A DNA stretch of 7,403 nt from Thermodesulfatator atlanticus (GCA_011321895.1 DROK01000227.1:1-7403), one strand, 5' to 3'; counted from the stretch's first letter, positions 1 through 7,089 are shown. The notes: a model not told the origin generated them from the letters alone. Program-made: numbers and translations.

Positions 1-797
1 AGTGCTGCGTTGAAAAACAAAAGCCCCCCTACCAGGAAAAGGGCCCCTGCGTAAAAGGATCTCCTTTCAAAATACCGGAGAAACCCGGATACCGTAAAAG
101 CATTAAGAATCAGGAAACCAACGGTATAAGAGAGAAAAAACAGGACATCTCGCAGGGGAAGGACCCCTTTGGCCAGGGAAGAGAAATGGGGGGAAAGTCC
201 CAGGGCCTGGCGCAAAAAGCTCCCGACCCCGGGCAACCAGCTATCAAGGGAGGTGGAGATCAAATCGGTCCCCACCAGGTAACTCACAAACCCCACCACC
301 AGCGCGATAATAAAGGCCACGATCTGGTCCAGGAAAAAGGCAGAGACCGCCTGCCCCAGGGAGATGAGAAAGGCTGTAAGGAGGGCCGCTCCCAGATCCC
401 CGCCCCAGATAGGCCCCCAGTCCGGATCGCCCAGGGCGGCCAGCATGACCGGGATAATAAAGGTACTGGCGAGCGTCAGGAGGGAGAAGAAAAACGCGGC
501 CAAAAACTTCCCCAGCACCAGCGCCCCGGCAGAAGTGGGCAGGGAATAAAGGAGGGCCAGGGTGCCGCTTCGTCTCTCTTCCGCCCACAAACGCATGGTA
601 AGGGCCGGGATAAAGACCAGCAAGAGCAGGGGCAGGGTCTGGAAGAAGGAGCGCATGTCACAGAGCCCGGCCAGGAAAAAGGTGGTCATGAAGAGCCCGT
701 TGGCCACCAGCAAAAAGACCACGGCGAAAACATAGGCCACCGGGGCGTTAAAATAGGAAGCCAGCTCCCTTTTTAAGACCGCCTTAAGCCCCCGCAT
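1..797 (-). CDS. ABC-2 type permease (GldF-like), 3' end beyond window; possible fusion to GldG
   Basis: Membrane subunit of an ABC-2 exporter, paired with the ATPase encoded just upstream. The frame is open from the ATG at 797-795 to the window edge (265 codons) with no stop. The ATG lies inside the end of the ATPase gene (14-bp overlap), and AAGGAGGGG at 802-810 sits 4 nt before it, so the start is well supported and translation is probably coupled. Hydrophobic segments fall near residues 20-42, 52-70, 97-120, 136-155, 159-178 and 217-237, the six expected for the family. The family-typical stretch after TM2 is present (MRLWAEERRSGTLALLYSLP, residues 68-87), followed by a VLGK motif. After TM6 comes a short basic linker (RYFERRS) and a seventh hydrophobic segment at about 247-264 that is still open at the edge. 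In related systems this is where a GldG-like auxiliary domain begins, so a permease-GldG fusion is likely. The substrate is unknown; a simple unfused permease with an extra helix is the alternative. Confidence 0.85.
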   Translation of the reverse strand, partial: MRGLKAVLKRELASYFNAPVAYVFAVVFLLVANGLFMTTFFLAGLCDMRSFFQTLPLLLLVFIPALTMRLWAEERRSGTLALLYSLPTSAGALVLGKFLAAFFFSLLTLASTFIIPVMLAALGDPDWGPIWGGDLGAALLTAFLISLGQAVSAFFLDQIVAFIIALVVGFVSYLVGTDLISTSLDSWLPGVGSFLRQALGLSPHFSSLAKGVLPLRDVLFFLSYTVGFLILNAFTVSGFLRYFERRSFYAGALFLVGGLLFFNAA

Positions 798-1713
798 CGG
801 TCCCCTCCTTCCGGGCAATGAGGCTCAAAAAGATCTGCTCCAGGTCTTCGCTTTCCCTTTCTAAGGCCAGGATGGTCACCCCTGCCGCACAGGCCGCCTC
901 AGTAAGAGCAGGTTCCTTGTGGCCCCTAAAATATAGCCGGTAAGCGTATCCGTCTTCGGCCTCAAGCCTTTCAAATCTGAGCCCTGCTATCCGGGCCAGG
1001 GCCTCATCAAAGGGTTTGTCCGTGCGCAAATAAAGTCTCGTTTCAGGGAAGGCCTGCTCAGCCAGGGTGGCAAGCTTGCCCTGGGCCACTAGGCGCCCTT
1101 CGTTTATGATGCTCACCCAGTCCGCCAGGGCCTCTACTTCCTGGAGGATATGGGTGGAAAAAATGATGGCCTTCTCCCGGGAAAGCTCCTTGATAAGCCG
1201 CCTTATTTCGACGATCTGAAGGGGGTCAAGTCCGGTGGTAGGCTCATCAAGGATAAGACAGGGAGGGTCGTGAATCAGGGCCTGGGCCAGCCCCACCCTC
1301 TGTTTAAACCCTTTGGAGAGCTCTCCTATGGGGACGTACCATACCTCTTCAAGCCCGCAGGTCTCCTTGACCCAGGCCAGGCGCTCCGCCCTCTTTTCCG
1401 GATCAAGGCGGGCCTCCGCCACAAAAGAGAGGTATTCCCTCACCTCCATTTGATCATAAAGGGGGGCGTTTTCCGGAAGGAACCCCAGCCTTTCCCGGGC
1501 CCTGATGGGGTCTTCCAGGACCTTTATCCCGGCGATCTTGGCCTCCCCGGCGGTAGGGACGATCTGGGTGGCCAGGATTTTCAAGATGGTGGTCTTGCCT
1601 GCCCCGTTGGGCCCAAGGAGCCCCATTATCTCCCCGGGTCTCACCACAAAGGACACGTCTTTTACCGCGACCACAGGGCCGTAGACCATGGTCAGCCCAG
1701 AGGCCTCGATCAT
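784..1713 (-). CDS. ABC transporter ATP-binding protein, GldA/CcmA type
   Basis: Cytoplasmic ATPase that would power the ABC-2 permease encoded immediately downstream. The 309-residue protein has a Walker A GPNGAGKT at 34-41, a signature LSKGFKQR at 132-139, a Walker B CLILDE at 152-157 with catalytic Glu157, a D-loop GLDP and a switch His188 in STHIL. The Q-loop region reads [11 protein letters not shown], with Glu where many ABC ATPases have Gln; this resembles GldA/NosF-type drug or gliding-motility exporters. Residues from about 220 to 300 form the extra C-terminal domain common in ABC-2 ATPases. The ATG at 1713-1711 has a purine-rich GAGGGGGAAAG upstream as ribosome binding site. The gene starts 41 bp after the stop of the M23 peptidase gene on the same strand, with a palindrome in that gap, and overlaps the permease start by 14 bp. 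The family assignment is firm; the exported substrate cannot be told from sequence. Confidence 0.93.
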   Translation of the reverse strand: MIEASGLTMVYGPVVAVKDVSFVVRPGEIMGLLGPNGAGKTTILKILATQIVPTAGEAKIAGIKVLEDPIRARERLGFLPENAPLYDQMEVREYLSFVAEARLDPEKRAERLAWVKETCGLEEVWYVPIGELSKGFKQRVGLAQALIHDPPCLILDEPTTGLDPLQIVEIRRLIKELSREKAIIFSTHILQEVEALADWVSIINEGRLVAQGKLATLAEQAFPETRLYLRTDKPFDEALARIAGLRFERLEAEDGYAYRLYFRGHKEPALTEAACAAGVTILALERESEDLEQIFLSLIARKEGTDAGA

Positions 1714-1730
1714 GCGCTTTCCCCCTCAAG

Positions 1731-1747
1731 AATTCCTCAGAGGAATT
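1731..1747. promoter_or_regulatory. 17-bp perfect palindrome in front of the ABC operon (candidate operator)
   Basis: AATTCCTCAGAGGAATT has two 8-bp arms around a single central base. It begins 8 bp past the stop of the M23 peptidase gene and lies just upstream of the ribosome binding site of the ABC ATPase gene, with the AT-rich stretch TTAATTAA beside it at 1747-1754. A one-base loop is too tight for an RNA hairpin and no T-run follows on either strand, so an intrinsic terminator is unlikely. A binding site for a dimeric repressor is the more natural reading. The palindrome itself is seen directly; the function is inferred. Confidence 0.35.
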
Positions 1748-1754
1748 TAATTAA

Positions 1755-2639
1755 TCACTTTTGGGAGGCTGGCAATCGGTGGGGAAGGTTGAGACGGGCA
1801 AGCCTCCTCTCGGCCCTGATGAAACGCAAGGGGTTCAGGCTGCGGCCCCAGCGCCTGATCTCGTAGTGGAGGTGGGGCCCGGTGCTCCGACCGGTATTGC
1901 CCACGTAGCCAATAATTTCGCCCTTCTTTACCCGTTCTCCCCGTTTGACCACGTATTTCCGTAGATGCCCGTAAACGGTCATAAAACCGTGTTTATGCCT
2001 GATCTTGACGTAGCGGCCCAGCCCCCGGCTGTAACCCACGCGCCACACCACCCCGTCGGCGGTGGCCCGCACCGGGGCCCCGTAACGGGCCACGATATCG
2101 ATGCCGCTGTGAAAGGCCCTCTTTCCGGTAAAAGGATCCCGCCGGTAACCATAATAAGAAGAGATGTAACCCCGGCACGGCTTACCCAAAGGGACTTTAG
2201 AAAACTTGGTGAGGTACGTGCTAATTTTCTCAATTAAGATTTCGTATTCCTTTTGCGGGGGGACATAGGGTCCGCCCAGGGCCTTTTGCTTGCGGGCCGT
2301 ACCAAAATGGCGGGAAAGACCCAGCTGACGGATGATCTTTTCCACGTAGGAAGTGCGCTTGCGCAGCGAGCCCAGGGCCTGCTGCAGCAACTCCTCTTTT
2401 TCTTTTTGGAGCTGGTCAAGTTGTGTTTCAAGTTCCTTCTCCCGTAATTCCAGGGTCACGACGGCCCTTTTAAGGGCGGCGATCTCTCGCTTAAGAGATA
2501 GATTCTGGTAAAAAAGAAAGGCCGAAAGGAGAGAAAAAAAGATAAGCCCCGCCCCCAGGAGGTATTCCCGCCTTTTTATCCAGGAAGGCCCTTTCTTGGC
2601 TTTATGGTAAGGAAAGGAAAACCACCTTTTTTGATTCAT
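1755..2639 (-). CDS. M23 family metallopeptidase, inner-membrane anchored with coiled coil
   Basis: Predicted zinc endopeptidase that cuts peptidoglycan cross-links in the periplasm. Counting from the chosen ATG, the 294-residue protein has a basic cytoplasmic N-terminus, one membrane segment at about 25-44 (YLLGAGLIFFSLLSAFLFYQ), a Leu/Glu/Lys heptad coiled coil at about 47-93, a linker, and a C-terminal LytM/M23 domain at about 155-285. All canonical metal and catalytic residues are visible: HxxxD (His177, Asp181), YGH (His225) and HLHYE (His256, His258), so it should be an active enzyme rather than a degenerate EnvC/NlpD-type activator. The ATG at 2639-2637 is preferred because it leaves a short basic tail before the membrane helix. 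A TTG at 2711 would add 24 residues without membrane or signal features and would run into prmA. The Shine-Dalgarno is weak (TCAGG). It is divergent from prmA and is the first gene of the minus-strand block with the ABC exporter. Confidence 0.92.
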   Translation of the reverse strand: MNQKRWFSFPYHKAKKGPSWIKRREYLLGAGLIFFSLLSAFLFYQNLSLKREIAALKRAVVTLELREKELETQLDQLQKEKEELLQQALGSLRKRTSYVEKIIRQLGLSRHFGTARKQKALGGPYVPPQKEYEILIEKISTYLTKFSKVPLGKPCRGYISSYYGYRRDPFTGKRAFHSGIDIVARYGAPVRATADGVVWRVGYSRGLGRYVKIRHKHGFMTVYGHLRKYVVKRGERVKKGEIIGYVGNTGRSTGPHLHYEIRRWGRSLNPLRFIRAERRLARLNLPHRLPASQK

Positions 2640-2701
2640 GGCCTGAGGATGCCAGAAAGCTCTTTGAAAATCAAGGTTTTCGTGCTTACCTTTCGGTAGT
2701 G
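2640..2701. promoter_or_regulatory. Divergent intergenic region with an imperfect inverted repeat
   Basis: This 62-bp gap separates the M23 peptidase gene (leftward) from prmA (rightward) and must hold or adjoin promoters for both, unless transcription starts inside the neighbours. At 2666-2681, GAAAATCAAGGTTTTC is an inverted repeat with 6 of 7 arm bases paired around AA. A TTGAAA at 2664-2669 could be a plus-strand -35 element, but the -10 at a suitable distance (TACCTT at 2687-2692) is poor. No clear minus-strand promoter was found. Neither flanking gene has a strong Shine-Dalgarno sequence. Confidence 0.35.
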
Positions 2702-3628
2702 ATGGGCTCAAAAGAACGCCTCTGGCTGGAGATTTCTACGGTAGTTCCCGCCTATCTGGCCGACGCGGTGGGTAATTTCTTTGTAGAGACCACCGGACAC
2801 GGCGTAAAGATGGAAGACTTAGAACCGCACCCGGAAGAAGGCCCTTTGGTGAGGGTGACGGGTTATTTGGCCCCTGAACAGACGGAGACCGGTCTCATCA
2901 AGAAGATCTACCAATATTTGGCTTCCCTTGAAGAATTACACCCGGGCGAGTTTCGCTTCTCTCTGGAGACCAGGCCCCTTCCGGAGGAAGATTGGGCCTG
3001 CGCCTGGCAGGCCTATTTCAAGCCCTTTAAGGTGGGTAAACGGCTGGTGATCAAGCCCTCCTGGGAGGTTTACGTCCCTGAACAACACGAAATCGTCATT
3101 GAAATCGACCCCGGCCGGGCCTTTGGTACCGGACACCACCCTTCCACCTATATGGTCCTGGAACGCCTGGAAGAGTTATTCGAAGAGGTCTTTCGCCCCG
3201 CGGGCGTTGCCCCCACGGTCCTTGACGTGGGTACCGGGACGGGCATCCTGGCCATAGCCGCGGGAAAACTCGGGGCCAAAGAAGTAATAGCCCTTGATAT
3301 TGACCCTGAAGCCACGGAGGTGGCCCGCCAAAACGTCCTGCGCAACCACCTCCACGACAGGGTCTTCGTTTCCACCACCCCGGTCTGGGAAATAATGGCG
3401 GGGTTTGACCTGATTTGCGCCAACATTTCGGCCTACGAGCTGGAACTCATGGCCGAAAAGCTTGCGGAACTGCTCAATTCCGGCGGGCACCTTTTGCTCT
3501 CGGGCTTTTTACAAGAAGAGGCCCCAGCCCTGGAGAAAAAATACCTCTCCTTGGGCCTCAAAAAGGTCCTGGACAGGATCGATCCTGAATTTGAAGAATG
3601 GGTGCTGCTAAACCTCAAAAAGCCCTAG
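2702..3628 (+). CDS. prmA: Ribosomal protein L11 methyltransferase
   Basis: SAM-dependent cytoplasmic enzyme that methylates amino groups of ribosomal protein L11. The 308-residue length fits the family. The N-terminal substrate-binding domain (about 1-100, starting WLEISTVVP) is followed by the linker motif WAYF-like DWACAWQAYFKPFKVGKRLV (98-117), the diagnostic AFGTGHHPST (140-149), SAM-binding motif I VLDVGTGTGILAIAAGKLGA (173-192), the acidic post-I strand ALDIDP, and the catalytic-loop strand DLICANISAYEL (236-247), which corresponds to the NILA/NLYA motif of known PrmA proteins. A GTG codon directly before the chosen ATG (GTGATG, 2699) is an equally possible start; neither has a good ribosome binding site. 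The gene overlaps rsmE by 31 bp, so the two ribosome-modification genes are very likely co-transcribed. The call is secure; the alternative, another class I methyltransferase, is unlikely given the GTGHHPST motif. Confidence 0.95.
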   Translation: MGSKERLWLEISTVVPAYLADAVGNFFVETTGHGVKMEDLEPHPEEGPLVRVTGYLAPEQTETGLIKKIYQYLASLEELHPGEFRFSLETRPLPEEDWACAWQAYFKPFKVGKRLVIKPSWEVYVPEQHEIVIEIDPGRAFGTGHHPSTYMVLERLEELFEEVFRPAGVAPTVLDVGTGTGILAIAAGKLGAKEVIALDIDPEATEVARQNVLRNHLHDRVFVSTTPVWEIMAGFDLICANISAYELELMAEKLAELLNSGGHLLLSGFLQEEAPALEKKYLSLGLKKVLDRIDPEFEEWVLLNLKKP

Positions 3629-4338
3629 CCCGCTTTTTGGCCCCTGGCGCCGTCCCCGGCCAGAGGGTCTTGCTCGATCCTGAAGAAAGCCACCACTTAC
3701 AACACGTGAGGAGGTTGAAAGAAGGGGCCGAAATCCTCCTCCTTGACCTTAAAGGACACGAATTCAAAGGCCGGGTCCAGAGGCTGGGGCGGAGGGTCTG
3801 GGTGGAGGTGCTGGAATTGGTACGGGAGGAGGCCCCTAAAGCGCCGGAGCTTGTCCTGGGGCTTCCTCTGCTCAAAAAGGATCATCTTTCCTTTCTGGTC
3901 GAAAAGGCGGCAGAATTAGGCGTAAGCCGCGTGATCCTTTATTATTCCCGGCGCACGGTGGTCAAACCAGGCCCCAACCTGGTACCCAAGCTTGGCGCCC
4001 GCGCCGCCCAAAGCCTCAAGCAATGCGGACGGCTCTGGCCCCTTGCCATCGATGGTCCCAAACCCTTGTCTTCGTTGGCCGAAGAGGAGACCTTGTATAA
4101 ACTGGTTGCCTACGAAAAAGAAAAAAGCTTAAGCCTCAAAGAGGCCTTAAAGCGTATTCCTTCTAAACCGGATAAACTGCTTTTTTTGAGCGGGCCGGAA
4201 GGGGGATTTTCTCCTGAAGAGGCCTCTTTTTTGCAACAAAAAGGTTTCTTGCTGGTACACCTGGGGGACCAAATCCTGCGGGCGGAAACCGCCGCTTTTT
4301 ACCTAATGAGCGTCGCCCATCTCTGGTTCTTTCTTTAA
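3598..4338 (+). CDS. rsmE: 16S rRNA (uracil(1498)-N3)-methyltransferase
   Basis: SPOUT-fold enzyme that uses SAM to methylate N3 of U1498 in 16S rRNA of the small subunit. The 246-residue protein shows an N-terminal PUA-like domain (about 11-75, RFLAPG then ESHHLQHVRRLKEG) and a trefoil-knot domain with VEKAAELGVSRVI (101-113), LSGPEGGFSPEE (197-208) and LGDQILRAETAA (222-233), the SAM-binding knot. The usual LGxRILR reads LGDQILR here, with Gln in place of the first Arg, and the EQ(S/C)GR motif reads KQCGR (141-145). The ATG lies inside prmA with a modest GAAG upstream; a start after the prmA stop would cut into the PUA-like domain. Codon use and base composition match the neighbours. No separate promoter is needed. 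Confidence 0.93.
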   Translation: MGAAKPQKALARFLAPGAVPGQRVLLDPEESHHLQHVRRLKEGAEILLLDLKGHEFKGRVQRLGRRVWVEVLELVREEAPKAPELVLGLPLLKKDHLSFLVEKAAELGVSRVILYYSRRTVVKPGPNLVPKLGARAAQSLKQCGRLWPLAIDGPKPLSSLAEEETLYKLVAYEKEKSLSLKEALKRIPSKPDKLLFLSGPEGGFSPEEASFLQQKGFLLVHLGDQILRAETAAFYLMSVAHLWFFL

Positions 4339-4358
4339 AGGAAGATTGGCAGCTATTC

Positions 4359-4386
4359 TTGCTTTGCGGGTAGAAAATGTTATTTT
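4359..4386 (+). promoter_or_regulatory. Candidate sigma70-type promoter with extended -10 for htpX
   Basis: TTGCTT at 4359-4364 and TATTTT at 4381-4386 are 16 bp apart, and TG at 4378-4379 makes an extended -10 (TGTTATTTT). It lies in the 107-bp gap between rsmE and htpX, the only sizeable non-coding gap on the plus strand. The matches are 3/6 and 4/6 to the consensus, so this is suggestive only. The rest of the gap (4387-4434) is A-rich and leads to the htpX ribosome binding site; no intrinsic terminator for rsmE is visible. Confidence 0.4.
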
Positions 4387-4445
4387 TTAAGCGACCTGCC
4401 GTCTCCGAAAAAACCAAAAGTAAAAACTGAAAACGGGGGAAAATT

Positions 4446-5324
4446 ATGGTCACCAACACCTTAAAGACCTTTTTGCTCCTGGCCGCGTTAACGGCCCTCT
4501 TTCTCGTGATCGGACAGGCTTTTGGGGGCCGTACGGGGCTTATCATCGCCTTGGTACTGGCGGGAGCCCTTAACTTTTTTGCTTACTGGTATTCGGACAA
4601 ACTGGCCCTCAAGATGGCAGGGGCCAGGCCTGTCTCTCCGGCAGAAGCCCCGGAACTTCACCAAATAGTAGCCAAGCTTGCCGCTCAGGCCGGGATCCCC
4701 AAGCCGAAAGTGTACGTGATCCCCACCGAAACCCCCAACGCCTTTGCCACGGGTCGCAATCCTGAAAACGCCGCCGTGGCGGTCACCGCAGGCCTCATGC
4801 ACCTGCTTGACTGGGACGAACTGGAAGGGGTGCTGGCCCACGAAATCGCCCATATCAAAAACCGGGATATCCTGGTCTCCACTATAGCGGCGGTACTGGC
4901 CGGAGCCATCGCCTATCTGGCAGACATGGCTCAATGGTCCCTCTTTTTCGGGGGTATCTTCGGTGGAAACGACGAAGAAGACCATAACCCTTTAAGCTAC
5001 GTGGGCCTCATCCTGATGATTATCCTGGCCCCGTTGGCAGCCATGTTGATCCAGCTGGCCATCAGCCGCAGCCGGGAATACCTGGCCGACGCCACCGGGG
5101 CGAAGATCTGTCGCTGCCCGCTCTCTTTGGCCCGGGCCCTTGAAAAGCTTGAGGCCTGGAACAGGAAGCTTCCCATGCAGGTAAACCCGGCCCAGGCCCA
5201 GATGTTCATCGTTAACCCGCTAAAGGGCAGGGGACTGGCCCATCTCTTTTCCACCCATCCCCCTATTGAAGACCGGATCAGGCGTCTGGTAGAAATGGCC
5301 CGGAAGGAAGGGCTTGCGGCTTAA
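4446..5324 (+). CDS. htpX: HtpX family membrane zinc metalloprotease
   Basis: M48-family protease of the inner membrane that degrades damaged or misfolded membrane proteins, with its active site facing the cytoplasm. The 292 residues match the usual family length. Two N-terminal membrane segments (about 5-22 and 31-48) precede the catalytic domain. The zinc motif HEIAH is at 132-136 within [16 protein letters not shown], and the third ligand is Glu211 in [13 protein letters not shown]. Two further hydrophobic segments at about 145-165 and 184-206 flank an acidic loop (GGNDEEDHN). The C-terminal [13 protein letters not shown] motif (269-281) is typical. GGGGGA at 4435-4440 is 5 nt before the ATG, so the start is firm. 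The msbA-like gene follows after 11 bp and shares its transcript, which ties membrane protein quality control to lipid A transport in this organism. A CRC cysteine pair at 222-224 is a small oddity. In Escherichia coli htpX is an envelope-stress gene; the same control here is not shown by sequence. Confidence 0.95.
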   Translation: MVTNTLKTFLLLAALTALFLVIGQAFGGRTGLIIALVLAGALNFFAYWYSDKLALKMAGARPVSPAEAPELHQIVAKLAAQAGIPKPKVYVIPTETPNAFATGRNPENAAVAVTAGLMHLLDWDELEGVLAHEIAHIKNRDILVSTIAAVLAGAIAYLADMAQWSLFFGGIFGGNDEEDHNPLSYVGLILMIILAPLAAMLIQLAISRSREYLADATGAKICRCPLSLARALEKLEAWNRKLPMQVNPAQAQMFIVNPLKGRGLAHLFSTHPPIEDRIRRLVEMARKEGLAA

Positions 5325-5329
5325 AGGGG
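5323..5329 (+). promoter_or_regulatory. Ribosome binding site supporting a TTG start for the msbA-like gene
   Basis: AAAGGGG overlaps the htpX stop codon and sits 6 nt before TTG at 5336. The first in-frame ATG (residue 81) is deep inside the first membrane domain, so this site and the conserved N-terminus decide for TTG. Confidence 0.65.
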
Positions 5330-5335
5330 CCTATT

Positions 5336-7084
5336 TTGCAAGAATCTGTCATCTTAAAGACCCTGCGTCTGGCCCGGCCTTACTGGCCCCTGCTCTTGGG
5401 GGCCCTCCTTTTGAGCGCGGTGGCCTCCTTGCTTTCCGGCTCGGTGGCCTGGCTGGTAAAGCCGGTGCTGGACCGGGTCTTTATCGCCAAAAATTATCAT
5501 TACCTCAAGTTCCTCCCCCCGGCCCTGATAGGGCTTTATTTTTTACGGGGGCTGGTGACTTTCTTTCAGGCCTACCTCATGCGTATGGCCTCCCTTAAGC
5601 TTTCAAACCACCTGCGGGAGAAGATGTACGCCAAGCTTTTGCGTCTCCCGCTGAGCGAGACCAGCCATGAGACCATGGGGCGGATGGTCTCCCGGGTAAT
5701 CAACGACACCACCATGGTGGAGCCGGTCCTGGCAGACGTCTTTAAAACCCTCACTTTAGAGGGGTTGACCATCATAAGTTTGGTGGCGGTAGCCATTTCC
5801 AGGCGCTGGGACCTGGCCCTGCTTTCTTTTACGGTCTTTCCACTGGTGGCGGTAGGTGCCCGCCAGATGAGCAAAAAGGCCCGGCGCACCAGACACCACG
5901 CCCAGCAGGAAATCGCCAACCTGACCCACCGGGTGGCGGAAAGCCTGCAGGGGCTTCCGGAAATCAAAGTCTACCAGCAGGAAAAGACCTTGCTTGCTCG
6001 CTTCCAGCAGGAACTCAGGGCCTATTACCGCTACCTGCTCAAGGTGACCAAATATCGGGAAGGTTCAAAGCTCATAGTGGACTTTTTAACCGGCGTAGGG
6101 GGGGCCCTGGTATTGACCTACGGTGGTTTCCTGATCGTAAGGGGGGTCATCTCCCCGGGGGACTTTTTCTCCATCCTTACCGCCATCCTCATGACCTTTA
6201 CCCCGGTGCGCAAGATTTCCCGGGCCTACACCAGTATCCACGACGCCAGTGCGGCGCTGGAAAGGATTGAAGAAGTCCTTTCTTACCCGGAAGAGGAAGG
6301 CGGCCCCAGGAAGGCCTTTGCCCCCAAGAAGGGGATAACCCTGGCCCAGGTCTCTTTTAAATACCCTCACACCTCCGAATGGGTCCTCAAAGAAATAAAC
6401 CTTGAAATTCCCGCCGGCCAGACCGTAGCCATCGTGGGACCAAGCGGGGCGGGAAAAAGCACCCTGGTCTCCTTAATCCCCCGGTTCTACGACCCTACTT
6501 TGGGAAAGGTGCTCCTTGACGGCATCGATTTAAGGGAATTCGAACTGGGCTCCTTAAGGGCTCTGATCGGGATCGTCTCCCAGGACATCGTCCTTTTCAA
6601 CGCCACGGTTTACGAAAACATCGCCTTCGGCAACCCCAAGGCCAGCCGGGAAGAGGTGCTCGCCGCCGCCAGACTCGCCTACGCCCACGAGTTCATCGAG
6701 CAGCTACCCCAGGGCTACGATACCGTCCTGGGACACAAAGGTTTTAACCTTTCGGGGGGCCAGCGGCAGCGGCTTGCCATCGCCCGGGCCATCCTCAAAA
6801 ACCCTCCCATCCTGATTCTCGATGAAGCCACCAGCCACCTGGACGCCCTGGCGGAGAAGAAGGTCCAGCAGGCCCTTGAGACCTTGATGCGGGGCCGGAC
6901 CACCGTGATCATCGCCCACCGGCTCTCTACGGTCAAAAACGCCGACCTGCTGGTGGTCATGGACCGGGGCCAAATCGTAGACACGGGTAAACACGAAGAG
7001 GTCCTGGCCCGCTGCCCCCTTTACCGGGAGCTCTACCATTCTTTTGCCCGGGAAAGAAAGGTCATCCCCCTCAAACGATCATAA
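5336..7084 (+). CDS. msbA: Lipid A export ABC transporter, permease/ATP-binding protein (MsbA-like)
   Basis: Half-transporter expected to work as a homodimer in the inner membrane, flipping lipid A-core to the periplasmic leaflet. The 582-residue length equals that of typical MsbA. The membrane domain (about 1-310) has hydrophobic segments near 17-40, 56-80, 135-155, 157-175, 246-270 and 272-292. The nucleotide-binding domain (about 330-575) has an aromatic A-loop (FKYP), Walker A GPSGAGKST at 368-376, Q-loop Gln416 in VSQD, signature LSGGQRQR at 472-479, Walker B ILILDE at 492-497 with catalytic Glu497, D-loop SHLD and switch His528 in AHRLST. All catalytic residues are intact. It starts with TTG, 11 bp after htpX, with a good ribosome binding site. 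lpxK begins 5 bp after its stop; msbA-lpxK adjacency is a classic arrangement and is the main reason to choose lipid A over other substrates, since the family alone cannot separate MsbA from multidrug exporters. Confidence 0.9.
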   Translation: MQESVILKTLRLARPYWPLLLGALLLSAVASLLSGSVAWLVKPVLDRVFIAKNYHYLKFLPPALIGLYFLRGLVTFFQAYLMRMASLKLSNHLREKMYAKLLRLPLSETSHETMGRMVSRVINDTTMVEPVLADVFKTLTLEGLTIISLVAVAISRRWDLALLSFTVFPLVAVGARQMSKKARRTRHHAQQEIANLTHRVAESLQGLPEIKVYQQEKTLLARFQQELRAYYRYLLKVTKYREGSKLIVDFLTGVGGALVLTYGGFLIVRGVISPGDFFSILTAILMTFTPVRKISRAYTSIHDASAALERIEEVLSYPEEEGGPRKAFAPKKGITLAQVSFKYPHTSEWVLKEINLEIPAGQTVAIVGPSGAGKSTLVSLIPRFYDPTLGKVLLDGIDLREFELGSLRALIGIVSQDIVLFNATVYENIAFGNPKASREEVLAAARLAYAHEFIEQLPQGYDTVLGHKGFNLSGGQRQRLAIARAILKNPPILILDEATSHLDALAEKKVQQALETLMRGRTTVIIAHRLSTVKNADLLVVMDRGQIVDTGKHEEVLARCPLYRELYHSFARERKVIPLKRS

Positions 7085-7089
7085 CCAAG

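Noticed and set aside
186..776. Plus-strand open frame of 196 codons opposite the permease
   Set aside because: The predicted protein is a low-complexity Gln/Gly/Lys-rich sequence typical of the complement of a membrane protein gene; the minus-strand permease explains the region.
1720..1757. Intrinsic terminator between the M23 peptidase and the ABC ATPase
   Set aside because: The only symmetry has a one-base loop and is followed by a G-rich ribosome binding site rather than a T-run.
1150..1866. Long open frame (238 codons) on the plus strand opposite the ABC ATPase and peptidase genes
   Set aside because: It is antisense to two genes with clear family motifs, is rich in Pro, Gly and His as expected for a shadow of GC-rich coding DNA, and has no recognisable domain.
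2640..2711. Upstream TTG extension (24 residues) of the M23 peptidase reaching into prmA
   Set aside because: The added residues carry no signal or membrane feature, there is no ribosome binding site before the TTG, and the ATG at 2639 gives a normal short basic tail before the membrane helix.
4366..4399. GCGGGT and ACCTGC as a hairpin around the candidate -10 element
   Set aside because: The stem is only 6 bp including a G-T pair, with a 22-nt loop and no T-run after it, so it is neither a convincing terminator nor a clear operator.
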